Shown: positions 6,292 to 14,057 of the stretch, one piece after another
Layout: each line of letters opens with the position of its first letter
Numbering within the stretch: position 1 is the first letter of the stretch
Source: an uncultured Candidatus Saccharibacteria bacterium
GTDB lineage: Bacteria; Patescibacteriota; Saccharimonadia; Saccharimonadales; Saccharimonadaceae
Length of the DNA stretch: 23,239 nucleotides
Direction of reading: 5' to 3'
Assembly (NCBI GenBank): GCA_937958235.1
Contig: CALFGG010000070.1
Location: 1-23,239 of the forward strand
Position numbers and translations under genes: made by a program
The notes under the pieces: model-generated
Databases searched by the model: none
Seen by the model: the letters and a program-made list of their open reading frames with translations, nothing else
What the model was told of the DNA's origin: nothing

Positions 6292-7026
6292 ATGATTAAA
6301 TATGATGCAGAAAGAAAAGCAGTTTTCGGCCCATGTGATCTGAAGCTAAAAGGCTCACCATCAAAATGTCTACTTATTTTTGATGACGAAATTTGGGAAG
6401 ATTTTGTACTTCCGAACAAAGATCTAGAGACCTTTCCGGTAACAAATGTTTTTGGTCGTAAGTTTGATACTTATCGTTATATCGAAGTTAATGGCGAAAA
6501 AATTCTCTTAGTCTATCCAACCATGGGTGCGGCGGGATGCGTCTGTGATGTTGAACTTCTGATCGCAAGCGGGATTAATAAAATAGTAGCATTTGGTACG
6601 TGTGGAAGACTTGATAGATATATCGCACAAAATACAATTATTTTACCGACCAGTGCTTATCGCGAAGAAGGGACGAGTTATCATTATCTTCCTGAGAGTG
6701 ATGAAATTGGAGTGGATAAAGATGCCCTTAAAATCTGTAAAGATATCTTCGAAAAGAATAATTTTGCAACTATCGATGGAAAGATTTGGACAACTGATGC
6801 GGTATATCGCGAAACCGCCGGAAAAGTTGCTTTAATGAAAAAGCGTGGTTGCGTTGGTGTTGATATGGAATTATCTGCGCTATTAGCCTTAGCGGAATAT
6901 CGCGGTATAAAATTTACCGAATTTTTAATTGGTGATGATCCGGTAGATGGTAACGCGGTTGATCCGAAAGAGCGAAGAAACGAAGATATATTTAATACCG
7001 CAATCGAGATTTTGAATAAGATTTAG
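6292..7026 (+). CDS. Nucleoside phosphorylase (purine/uridine phosphorylase superfamily)
   Basis: This 244-residue protein has the nucleoside phosphorylase-I fold motifs in order: a phosphate-binding Gly-rich turn PTMGAAG (76-82) in place of GMG, an LLIASG-INKIVAFGTCG segment (89-105), a base-pocket REEGTSYHY (124-132), and the ribose-binding GVDMELSAL motif (189-197) in which Met192 and Glu193 match the conserved ME pair. An acidic GDD (214-216) stands where the catalytic Asp of PNP lies. The reaction expected is reversible phosphorolysis of a purine or uridine nucleoside to the base and ribose-1-phosphate, serving salvage in an organism that probably takes up nucleosides. Base specificity cannot be told. 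It is a single-gene unit with its own extended -10 element and terminator, and sits between two sets of IS30-type ends. Confidence 0.88.
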   Translation: MIKYDAERKAVFGPCDLKLKGSPSKCLLIFDDEIWEDFVLPNKDLETFPVTNVFGRKFDTYRYIEVNGEKILLVYPTMGAAGCVCDVELLIASGINKIVAFGTCGRLDRYIAQNTIILPTSAYREEGTSYHYLPESDEIGVDKDALKICKDIFEKNNFATIDGKIWTTDAVYRETAGKVALMKKRGCVGVDMELSALLALAEYRGIKFTEFLIGDDPVDGNAVDPKERRNEDIFNTAIEILNKI

Positions 7027-7040
7027 GGGCATAAAAAAGA

Positions 7041-7067
7041 GGTCGCCCATAAGGAGCGACCCTTTTT
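7041..7067 (+). terminator. Bidirectional terminator after the nucleoside phosphorylase
   Basis: GGTCGC (7041-7046) pairs with GCGACC (7056-7061), followed by T7063-T7067. An A-run (7033-7038) on the other side makes it work on the minus strand too. A second small hairpin, GTTCCT/AGGAAC (7069-7084), follows immediately. Confidence 0.85.
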
Positions 7068-7117
7068 GGTTCCTAAAAAGGAACAGAGGAATAATATGAC
7101 TAATTTACGGTTCGGTG

Positions 7118-7168
7118 TTAAGCCTTTTCGACATAGGTGCTACCACAGCAACCTTTGCCACCCATCAT
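7118..7168 (-). CDS. Possible 16-residue Cys-Cys peptide or truncated gene end
   Basis: On the minus strand MMGGKGCCGSTYVEKA ends at a TAA (7118-7120), followed by the bidirectional terminator. An AAGG lies 5 nt before the first ATG. The frame is also open further upstream (SRDEYLRNGQSITKAI before the Met pair), but that part increasingly overlaps the opposite strand of the transposase fragment, so the true 5' end is unclear. It is either a tiny Gly/Cys-rich peptide or the last residues of a gene cut off by the IS30 insertion. No family is recognised. Confidence 0.3.
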   Translation of the reverse strand: MMGGKGCCGSTYVEKA

Positions 7169-7257
7169 AATAGCCTTAGTGATAGACTGTCCGTTTCGGA
7201 GATATTCATCTCTAGAGCTACGCTGGTCTCCAGAACAGATCTCTGGCAGATTAAAGT

Positions 7258-7304
7258 TAGAGAATAAATTGCTATATGTTTCACATAAGGCAATTTATTC
7301 TCTA
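7258..7304. repeat. Palindrome inside the transposase pseudogene
   Basis: The 15-bp arms 7258-7272 and 7290-7304 are perfect reverse complements around a 17-base centre that is itself partly paired (TATATG against ACATAAG). Because of it both strands encode almost the same peptide, KLENKLLYVSHKAIYSL forward and KLENKLPYVKHIAIYSL reverse. Confidence 0.8.
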
Positions 7305-7799
7305 GTTTATCTTGAAGAATTAGAAAAACATTTAAGACGAAAAGGACGGAAACTCCGTTCATATAAAATATTATGGTGATCTTGAAGGTGATACGATCTT
7401 TGGACTGAGAACTACAGATCGTATATTAACGCATGTGGATAGAAAATCTGGGCTTTTGTCTGCAGTTTAATACACAACTATAACGCACATAAAGTTGCTA
7501 AACAAACGAAGCTAGACATAGCTTCAGTGTTTGGCAAAATTAAAAGCATAACTTATGATAACGGAATAGAGTTTTCACTTTGGAAAATCACAGAAAAAGA
7601 ATTGAATGCAAACATATATTTTGCTAATCCATACCACTCTTGGGAACGTGGCAGGAATGAAAATGCCAATGGACTTATTCGAGATTTCTTACCTAAAGGA
7701 ACGGACTTCAAGAAACTTACAAAACGAGATATAGTTGAGATAACGAATTTAATAAATAATAGACCAAGAAAGAGACTCGAGTGGAAGACTCCACTCGAA

Positions 7800-7841
7800 G
7801 TCTATAGGTCTCGAAGTGCTGCACTCGAGGAATTAGGGTAG
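7800..7841 (+). repeat. Right terminal repeat of the IS30-type element
   Basis: GTCTATAGGTCTCGAAGTGC and the following bases match 6131-6172 over 42 positions with about six differences, and the reverse complement resembles the left arm at 6105-6127. The transposase stop codon (TAG, 7839-7841) lies in it. No target-site duplication can be recognised. Confidence 0.7.
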
Positions 7842-7878
7842 CGTAGCGTGATAACCACACCGTATAAGTGCGTACTAT

Positions 7879-8433
7879 TTACATACTAGCCCCGACACGT
7901 TCTCTTAGGCTATTAATTTTAAACCGCAAAACATCATCACAATTTGGATTTCTTAGAATTGCCGTCTGAACCTCTCTTTCATCACCAGCCAAATCATATA
8001 TTCTGCCAAGGAGTCTAGTTGAAGCACTTGGATTATTGGCTATCACCATTAAAGTGAATTTGTCGTCATTTCCAACATCTTCAATTGTCTGCTCCAAAAT
8101 CGCCGGAGAAATAGCCTTATTACATAAAGCCAGCGTTCTAACATTAAAATCCTCATCTCTAGCTAACAGATTCAAATTATACGATTCAATAGCTGCAACT
8201 GCCATTTTTCTTTTTGTCTCTTTACTACTAGACATTATATTTGAATCATACGAATCTAGCTCATTCTCTACCGAATCTATAGTCTCATTCAATTCATCCA
8301 GTATATGTCGTGGAGAAAGTTGAGTCTCAATATCATCTAAGTATTGTCCAAATTCATCGTAATCAAATACCTCGCCTGTTTTCTCCTCTCCCCATTGCGT
8401 CCCCAAAACTAGTTTTTCATTAACTACCTCCAT
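7879..8433 (-). CDS. LRV/HEAT-like repeat protein, last gene of the MoxR-vWA operon
   Basis: This 184-residue protein has a GGGAG ribosome site 6 nt before its ATG and starts 16 nt after the stop of the vWA gene, so it is co-transcribed. Residues 1-75 are acidic and probably helical (DEFGQYLDDIETQLSPRHIL). From about residue 85 there are three units resembling leucine-rich-repeat-variant or HEAT-like repeats: LLARDEDFNVRTLALCNKA, then KFTLMVIANNPSASTRLLGRI, then VQTAILRNPNCDDVLRFKI. The recurring x-A-x-N-P pattern is typical of LRV repeats, which form right-handed helical solenoids and bind partners. No catalytic motif is seen. A role as adaptor for the ATPase-vWA pair is inferred from position only. 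The gene ends close to the degraded IS30 element. Confidence 0.75.
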   Translation of the reverse strand: MEVVNEKLVLGTQWGEEKTGEVFDYDEFGQYLDDIETQLSPRHILDELNETIDSVENELDSYDSNIMSSSKETKRKMAVAAIESYNLNLLARDEDFNVRTLALCNKAISPAILEQTIEDVGNDDKFTLMVIANNPSASTRLLGRIYDLAGDEREVQTAILRNPNCDDVLRFKINSLRERVGASM

Positions 8434-8449
8434 AATACTCCCTTCTTAA

Positions 8450-11400
8450 TCAAAATGTTTCCTCTATTTGATCTTCAATTTTACGGATCAGTGTATCCGA
8501 CAGTTTACTAACATCTTCAACCCCAACTGAATTCTTACCCCACGTACTTGAAATAGAGTCAGCGGCACCAGCTAATCCTACTCCAGTTATAACCATGTCA
8601 CGTTTAAATTTACTTATTACCGATTGAATCGAACCAGACCCAGATTCACCATCAGTCATAAAATATACAAAGTTATATGGTCGATTGAAGCTATCCGCGT
8701 AATCCGCTACACTAGTACACGCAGCGTTCAATGTAACAACATCTGGCGTACTTTGATCGGCACCAAGTTGCACTAATCTTGATAGTTGATCGCCATACAG
8801 TTCTTGATCAAATATTTTTAAGAAGGTATATTCATTTGGGCCGCCAAACGTGACTATTTCTAGTGGTATATTTAGTCTACTAGCTACTTCTGTCAGAGCA
8901 ACGGCTGTCTTCTTTTCTTCTTCAATAATGTCGCCACTACAAGATCCAGAATTATCGATTATTACACTCCAGACGAACTGAGGTTTCTTCGGGATCGATC
9001 TACGTTCGAAAACTTCTGGTTCTATAGCAGTTGCACCAAGGGCTGTACGACCTAGTATTCTACTAGTCCACCCACGCTGTAAACGATTACCTCTGCGTTG
9101 ATTTTTTTCGTATACGTATTCGGTGTCCATTTTAAATTTTTCGGTAAAATAAGTTACCAAATCGTCTGTGAAAGCCCTTGTATCCTCACGATAATCTATG
9201 TATCTACCCAAAGCCTCACCAGATAATCCTGATTGCTCACGATAAATTGACTCCAACTGTCTTTGTTGTTGCTCTTTTATAGCCTCAAGATTATCTATTG
9301 ATTCAACCGTGTCTGGCTCTATATCTTGATCATCTATCTCGTATTCCCTAAAGCCACCTTGCTCGGATTTCGCATCAGAAAATGAGCTTTCTAGCTTCTC
9401 CTGAGTTTCTTGTAGCTGGCTAAATAATTCTGCCAAGTCTATGTGCTCAGAATGATTATCTGACATTGCATCATTGGATAAGGATTCCGCAATGGCCTTG
9501 GATAAAGCATCCGTCAGTGCCTGATTAATCTCGCTACTCTGTTCACTCATCAAGGACTCTAAATCGCTAAGCATATCAGATAACTGCTTTTGCATATCAC
9601 CCAAATTACCCATCTCCGTGCCATTCATTTCGTCAAAGCTTTCAGTGTCACCCATTTGTTCCATGTCGCTACCAGACATTTGGCCCATTTCGCTGCCACT
9701 ATCAGATCCATTTTGATTATCTTGTTGCGGCCCCTCGCCGATTTCGCCATTCTGGCTTTGTCCGTCAGTGTCGTTATTGGATTCTCCATTACCATCCACA
9801 TCTGATTCCAGTAATTCATTCTGACCGTCTAGATCATTTTCCGCTTCTTGTTGTTCATTGAATTTAGAACCAAGACCAATCACATCATATAGATAATAAT
9901 ATTTCCTGTAATCGTGCTGGCCAAATTCGTTTAGGCGATTGAAATAGATACCTGTTCTTGGCGCGGAATCAACCGATCTCCAAATAGCCGGCATTCCATT
10001 TCGATACAGGTGTCCCCACTCTATGGCACCATCTGGAACTGATTGAGCCCTTGCACCATTACCACCCCTATACCAAAATCTACCTAACACGTCTGGAAGA
10101 TTAAAATTGAGTACCATGCCATTAGATTCAAAATCCCCATAACCTAGTTCAGGGCAAGTATTTTCAATAAAGTTTTCTCCGGCTTCCTTGCCATAGATAG
10201 TAAAACTTGGCGTATCGTGTCCATGAAGAATCATTTTTTCCATCATTTCGTCCGTAAAGTTCGGGTTACAGCTTTTATATTCCTCCATGATAAAACGCAT
10301 CGTGCGAACATAAGTGACTGTAGTAGATTTACAGAATTCTCGAAGATTCTCAAGTAGTTTCAGTTCTTTTTCATCTAAACTCGACTCGTCTATTCCAATT
10401 TCATTAATTTTAAACTGCAAGTTTTCTAAGTCGTCACCGGAAGCTTTTTCAGGATTCTTCAAATCATCAAGAAGCGATTGAAGATTTTCAAGCTGTTCCT
10501 GAATCTCTTCACTTTGGTCTATACGATCTTCATTGTCTTGATTTTCCTCACTCTGACTATCAGAATCTAGACTGAATAACTGATCAGATAGTTCATCCAC
10601 CTTTCTCCCGATCTCACCCAAAAGAGAATCACTTACAGAAGCTCGTTCATTTTGCTCCTCCGGAGATAATACTTGATTTCTTTCAATAATGTCTAATACT
10701 CTTTGATTATCAAAAGCACGCACCGTTTGTTCATTACGGTTGATCCGTTCAATATTATTGTTCTGATTAAAATTAACTTTCGATTGATCTTCAGTCTCAG
10801 CTTCACTCGTCACATTCGAATCTGATACAAGCTTAGCAAATTCTGGCCATAAATAATCTCTCACTAGCTGCACCCTAATCTTCCCAGAAGACGTTCTGAC
10901 AGCCTGTTCAATGACGGAGCTAGTTTTATTAGAAAATGCGGCCCTTACGTCATCAGAAAGATTACCATCGGCAATATCAAGCGTCGTAGAATCCACTAGT
11001 CCAGCGATATTTAAGGATTTTAATAAGGTCATGTCTACGGCTTGCTTATATTCAAGATCTGAACCTATGTTTTCAGCGATACTTTTTACTGGGATAATTT
11101 TTTCATATAGTGGTCTGAAAGCAGCTGCAGGATCGTCCGAGATTGAGTTCCTCATCTCTAAATAGTTTACAGATGCCTCCTGCACAGCTTCAACTAATGG
11201 CGAGATTAGTTTATAATTTTGGTTATTCTTCTTACACCATATCGCAAGATCTGCTTTTTCGCCGTCGATCGAATGGTTAAGATTTCCAACTTCATGACGA
11301 AGTTGTGCATTTGTTACTGCACGTTCTTCTGACAGGATACTCTCTGGATAAATTACTATATTTGGTATATCTTTTCGAGGATTATTTTTGCTTACGCCTA

Positions 11401-11656
11401 CCCCCCAGCTATCCCCCATTATGCCGCGTATTGAAACCTTTCCTCCGAGACCACTCTGTTGAATCTTTTCCGATAGGCCATAGGCTAGAAAAGGTATCTG
11501 CTCATTGATTTCCCTTATTAAGTCGGCTCTTTTTCGATCCTGCTCAGGTGAAGATATCGAAGACTCAACGGTGTTTTCACCTTCCAGAGTATCAAAACTA
11601 AACGGATCGTTTCCACCCACTCGTTCATTGCCACTTTTTGGCAATCCCTCATGCAT
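8450..11656 (-). CDS. Giant CobT-like vWA protein with acidic linker and pseudo-zincin-like N-terminal segment
   Basis: The 1068-residue product has three visible zones. Residues 100-180 hold LRHEVGNLNH (H121, E122) and, 30 residues later, LVEAVQEASVNYLEM, a spacing like the HExxH...E of zinc peptidases but with Asn at the second His position, so activity is doubtful. Residues about 610-830 are an acidic Asp/Glu/Ser/Gly/Met-rich stretch. The C-terminus from about 890 is a vWA domain with a complete MIDAS: D901-N-S903-G-S905, T970 (QSTPD) and D1002 (MTDGES), which should bind Mg2+ and a ligand. Acidic linker plus MIDAS at the C-terminus is the plan of CobT, BchD and midasin, partners of MoxR/CobS AAA+ ATPases. 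The ATPase is encoded just upstream, 3 nt away. The substrate is unknown. Confidence 0.85.
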   Translation of the reverse strand: MHEGLPKSGNERVGGNDPFSFDTLEGENTVESSISSPEQDRKRADLIREINEQIPFLAYGLSEKIQQSGLGGKVSIRGIMGDSWGVGVSKNNPRKDIPNIVIYPESILSEERAVTNAQLRHEVGNLNHSIDGEKADLAIWCKKNNQNYKLISPLVEAVQEASVNYLEMRNSISDDPAAAFRPLYEKIIPVKSIAENIGSDLEYKQAVDMTLLKSLNIAGLVDSTTLDIADGNLSDDVRAAFSNKTSSVIEQAVRTSSGKIRVQLVRDYLWPEFAKLVSDSNVTSEAETEDQSKVNFNQNNNIERINRNEQTVRAFDNQRVLDIIERNQVLSPEEQNERASVSDSLLGEIGRKVDELSDQLFSLDSDSQSEENQDNEDRIDQSEEIQEQLENLQSLLDDLKNPEKASGDDLENLQFKINEIGIDESSLDEKELKLLENLREFCKSTTVTYVRTMRFIMEEYKSCNPNFTDEMMEKMILHGHDTPSFTIYGKEAGENFIENTCPELGYGDFESNGMVLNFNLPDVLGRFWYRGGNGARAQSVPDGAIEWGHLYRNGMPAIWRSVDSAPRTGIYFNRLNEFGQHDYRKYYYLYDVIGLGSKFNEQQEAENDLDGQNELLESDVDGNGESNNDTDGQSQNGEIGEGPQQDNQNGSDSGSEMGQMSGSDMEQMGDTESFDEMNGTEMGNLGDMQKQLSDMLSDLESLMSEQSSEINQALTDALSKAIAESLSNDAMSDNHSEHIDLAELFSQLQETQEKLESSFSDAKSEQGGFREYEIDDQDIEPDTVESIDNLEAIKEQQQRQLESIYREQSGLSGEALGRYIDYREDTRAFTDDLVTYFTEKFKMDTEYVYEKNQRRGNRLQRGWTSRILGRTALGATAIEPEVFERRSIPKKPQFVWSVIIDNSGSCSGDIIEEEKKTAVALTEVASRLNIPLEIVTFGGPNEYTFLKIFDQELYGDQLSRLVQLGADQSTPDVVTLNAACTSVADYADSFNRPYNFVYFMTDGESGSGSIQSVISKFKRDMVITGVGLAGAADSISSTWGKNSVGVEDVSKLSDTLIRKIEDQIEETF

Positions 11657-11659
11657 AAA

Positions 11660-13711
11660 TTAGCGAACCCCCTCTGCCAAGATTGCTTCAATGGCATTCT
11701 TGTCTTGTTGACCTTTGCGATAGGTTTCGGTATGTGGTAGATAAGTCATCGCGATAGCATACTGCGCAGCGTTCCATGGTGCTTTCCAGCCCGGCAGCCG
11801 TGAAAGATCTTGCTGCCAGAGATGGTTCTCGGAATAATATCTTGTCGCTTCACTCATTCCACGTAAGGATATATCACGTTCCATTCGAGCATCGCCAGTA
11901 CGGGTTTTGTATGCTTCGACAGTTTGTCTTGTACGATTTGCAATTAGAACCATATTTTTGAGGTCGCGTACAATTTTCACAACTTCTGGCGAAACATCGG
12001 CTTGACCGCGACTATTCACGACGCGATCCCAAATCTGTACGAATTGTGCATCAGAGTAGCCTTGCAGCGACGAGATGTTATTCTTAAGGATTAATGCTTC
12101 ATCATACGTAAAGGTTTCTTCACCAGTATTACGATTACGTTCTTTAAGCGGCGGATAACCCATCGTCATAATATTAGAACGGTCGTCGATAGTTTCCGGC
12201 AAATCCTCAACCCCATTATAGTCTGCTGGATTCATTAGTCCTACAAACATTACACCCGGAGCCGCATGTATTACTTGATCATTTAAAAAGACTGCCCGGT
12301 CTCCATCAAATAGGGAATTAAAGAATTTTGCCACATTTGGTCGCAATAGATTTATCTCATCTAGCTCAAGAATAGAATTCTGAGTTGATATGGCAGTTAA
12401 AATACGCGTCGGCACCTTAACTACTTCACCATCAGACAATTCAACGTCATATGTCAAATCCCGCTCTTCTTTGTCTGGTGAGCAAGCGTACCTGAACAGA
12501 GGTCTTTCAGAAATTGAGGCATAATGATCTACCAGTTTATTTTTACCAGTACCTCTAGGACCTACCACCACCGTCATGCCTTTGGCCGAGAGTTTTTCCC
12601 ATGCTGGTGCCTGTTCATTGCGAACTAATTCATCCATATAGGCATTGTTACCTACGCCCATTTGGCGATTTAAGAGTTGCGCAAACTCGGCAAATTTCTT
12701 TCTAATAAACGGTGTCATCTTATAGCTGTGATCGATTGGCGGTATGAATTCCGTCTGGCCAGGATCGACTTCTCTTAAATATTGAAGTGTAGATATTATA
12801 TCTGCCACTCTCTCGGAAAAATCCTCTACATCCTCAAGTTTCTCAGACTCTTTTTCGGTAATTCGGGAAGCAATTCCTTCTGGGGTAGTAAATGAATCTA
12901 TCATATCAGCTAATGCAGTGGCACGTTGATCATAATCTGGACTATCCGGATTAAGTCCTCGATACTCAGAGGTAGTATTTGCTAATTGTTCATAAATTGA
13001 ATTAAATGTCTTCAGTTCATGTCGCCCAGAGAGAAGAGTATCAATTGACTCAAGTCTTTCATTTTTGGCACCTTCTATAAAGTTCATTTTTTCGCCAGGT
13101 TTTGCAACAGTAGTTAGACCATTCTCATCTTTAACAAATTTAACCTCTGAAAATTTCTTTCCGCCAGACATCATCATCCTACTAGGCACTGCCTCCCATT
13201 CTTTCGTAGCATGTGATACTTTTGGCATAATCGGTATATAAGTCCCGTCGACCTCAAAAAATTTTACTCTTGGTTGTTCCTTTATTATCTCTGAGTTGCC
13301 AAAGTTTGATTCATTGGTTATATCTATGTTCGAATTACCTAAATCCGATTCATTAACCCTGTCTGTATTTGAATTGACCCTTGATACAACTCTTTCCTGC
13401 AAAATACCAGTAGAAGACTGTTGTTCTCTTTTGTCGATCATCGACATATTTCTTAACGTGTCCCAATTCGTTTCCGCAGGCATAGTAGATACACTTAGGG
13501 TTTCCTGCATGACGCTCATATTAGATAAAGCGTCTTCAAGTCGTTTTTCAACATCTTGCTTTGATTCGCCAGCTTTACTCACCCAATCAGAAGGAAAAGC
13601 ACGCAGCCTTGTTAGCAAATTATTGGTTCGAGTCATCCTGTTCTGAATTTCTGCCGTTGTTGGTTCTTGTTTCTCAGTCTCCACCTTAGATCGTTCAGGA
13701 CTATTATTCAT
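11660..13711 (-). CDS. MoxR/CobS/midasin-type AAA+ ATPase
   Basis: This 683-residue protein has an unusually long N-terminal extension (about 370 residues, polar, with a tandem NES-x-x-GNS repeat near 120-140) before the ATPase core. Core motifs are Walker A GPRGTGKN (384-391), with Asn instead of Thr or Ser after the Lys, Walker B ILELDE (447-452), sensor 1 in GLMNPADYNG (N494), and an arginine-finger candidate R511 in IDDRSN. ELDEINLL followed by SLFDGDRAVFLND matches the AAA_5/MoxR subgroup with its presensor hairpin. It should form a hexameric ring that remodels a client presented by the vWA partner. The start is backed by GGAGG 6 nt upstream and overlaps the preceding gene by 8 bp. A nearby C-terminal helical lid (SLRGMSEATRYY) fits the family. 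Confidence 0.9.
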   Translation of the reverse strand: MNNSPERSKVETEKQEPTTAEIQNRMTRTNNLLTRLRAFPSDWVSKAGESKQDVEKRLEDALSNMSVMQETLSVSTMPAETNWDTLRNMSMIDKREQQSSTGILQERVVSRVNSNTDRVNESDLGNSNIDITNESNFGNSEIIKEQPRVKFFEVDGTYIPIMPKVSHATKEWEAVPSRMMMSGGKKFSEVKFVKDENGLTTVAKPGEKMNFIEGAKNERLESIDTLLSGRHELKTFNSIYEQLANTTSEYRGLNPDSPDYDQRATALADMIDSFTTPEGIASRITEKESEKLEDVEDFSERVADIISTLQYLREVDPGQTEFIPPIDHSYKMTPFIRKKFAEFAQLLNRQMGVGNNAYMDELVRNEQAPAWEKLSAKGMTVVVGPRGTGKNKLVDHYASISERPLFRYACSPDKEERDLTYDVELSDGEVVKVPTRILTAISTQNSILELDEINLLRPNVAKFFNSLFDGDRAVFLNDQVIHAAPGVMFVGLMNPADYNGVEDLPETIDDRSNIMTMGYPPLKERNRNTGEETFTYDEALILKNNISSLQGYSDAQFVQIWDRVVNSRGQADVSPEVVKIVRDLKNMVLIANRTRQTVEAYKTRTGDARMERDISLRGMSEATRYYSENHLWQQDLSRLPGWKAPWNAAQYAIAMTYLPHTETYRKGQQDKNAIEAILAEGVR

Positions 13712-14057
13712 GACTGCCTCCGTTTTCTACCTCATATTTTATTCTTTTCAACAACCCTTCAACCTCCACTGGTTCAGAAGGATAATAGATCGTTAATTCC
13801 GTTCCATTCATAACCACTCTTAGATGCCCATCATAACCAGGGACACCGAATAAGAACCTCCCTAAGCAATTAATTTTTATCTCATTTCCGACAGCATCTT
13901 TTCCTATTTGCCAACATTCTATTGGTAGATTATAATCCTCTAGTTTTCTTGCAATCTCATGCAGCCAAACTGAAGCAGTAGCACCGAGACTCTTCTTCGT
14001 ATGTATTGCTATTGTTTTATCTAATTTCGGGGAAATATTATCAATAATTATCATCAT
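13704..14057 (-). CDS. Small protein of unknown function in the MoxR-vWA operon
   Basis: This 117-residue protein is not recognised. The sequence alternates strands and helices: MMIIIDNISPKLDKTIAIHT, an amphipathic helix LGATASVWLHEIARKLEDYN, then several strands (EIKINCLGRFLFGVPG, LRVVMNGTELTIYYPS) and a C-terminal charged helix. There is no membrane segment or metal-binding Cys cluster. The start overlaps the stop of the 1013-residue gene as ATGA and carries GGAAAGGACT upstream; the end overlaps the ATPase start by 8 bp, so the three genes are translationally coupled. Its size and beta-rich C-terminal part would fit a small adaptor or regulator of the ATPase, but this is only positional inference. 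Confidence 0.75.
   Translation of the reverse strand: MMIIIDNISPKLDKTIAIHTKKSLGATASVWLHEIARKLEDYNLPIECWQIGKDAVGNEIKINCLGRFLFGVPGYDGHLRVVMNGTELTIYYPSEPVEVEGLLKRIKYEVENGGSHE

Larger units (their letters stand above)
7195..7841 (+). pseudogene. IS30-family transposase, degraded and frameshifted
   Basis: Three frames must be joined to read the enzyme. The first part (about 7215-7376) gives ELRWSPEQISGRL...SHKAIYSLVYLEELEKHLRRKGRK, the second (about 7374-7469) GDLEGDTIFGLRTTDRILTHVDRKSG, and the third (about 7482-7841) SITYDNGIEF, NPYHSWERGRNENANGLIRD and NNRPRKRLEWKTPLEV. These are the IS30 hallmarks, and the DDE triad is still legible as Asp in EGDTI, Asp in TYDNG and Glu in NENANG. The N-terminal helix-turn-helix region is missing and at least two frameshifts, near 7376 and 7470, inactivate it. 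The 3' end of the frame overlaps the right terminal repeat, as is usual in this subgroup. Confidence 0.92.

Noticed and set aside
7165..7362. Minus-strand 65-residue frame across the transposase fragment
   Set aside because: It is the reverse shadow of the transposase; the shared KLENKL peptide comes from the palindrome at 7258-7304.
7842..7878. Possible functional site between the IS30 end and the LRV gene
   Set aside because: It is only 37 bases, with a short GCGTAGCGTG-like stretch and no repeat or clear terminator; nothing can be supported.
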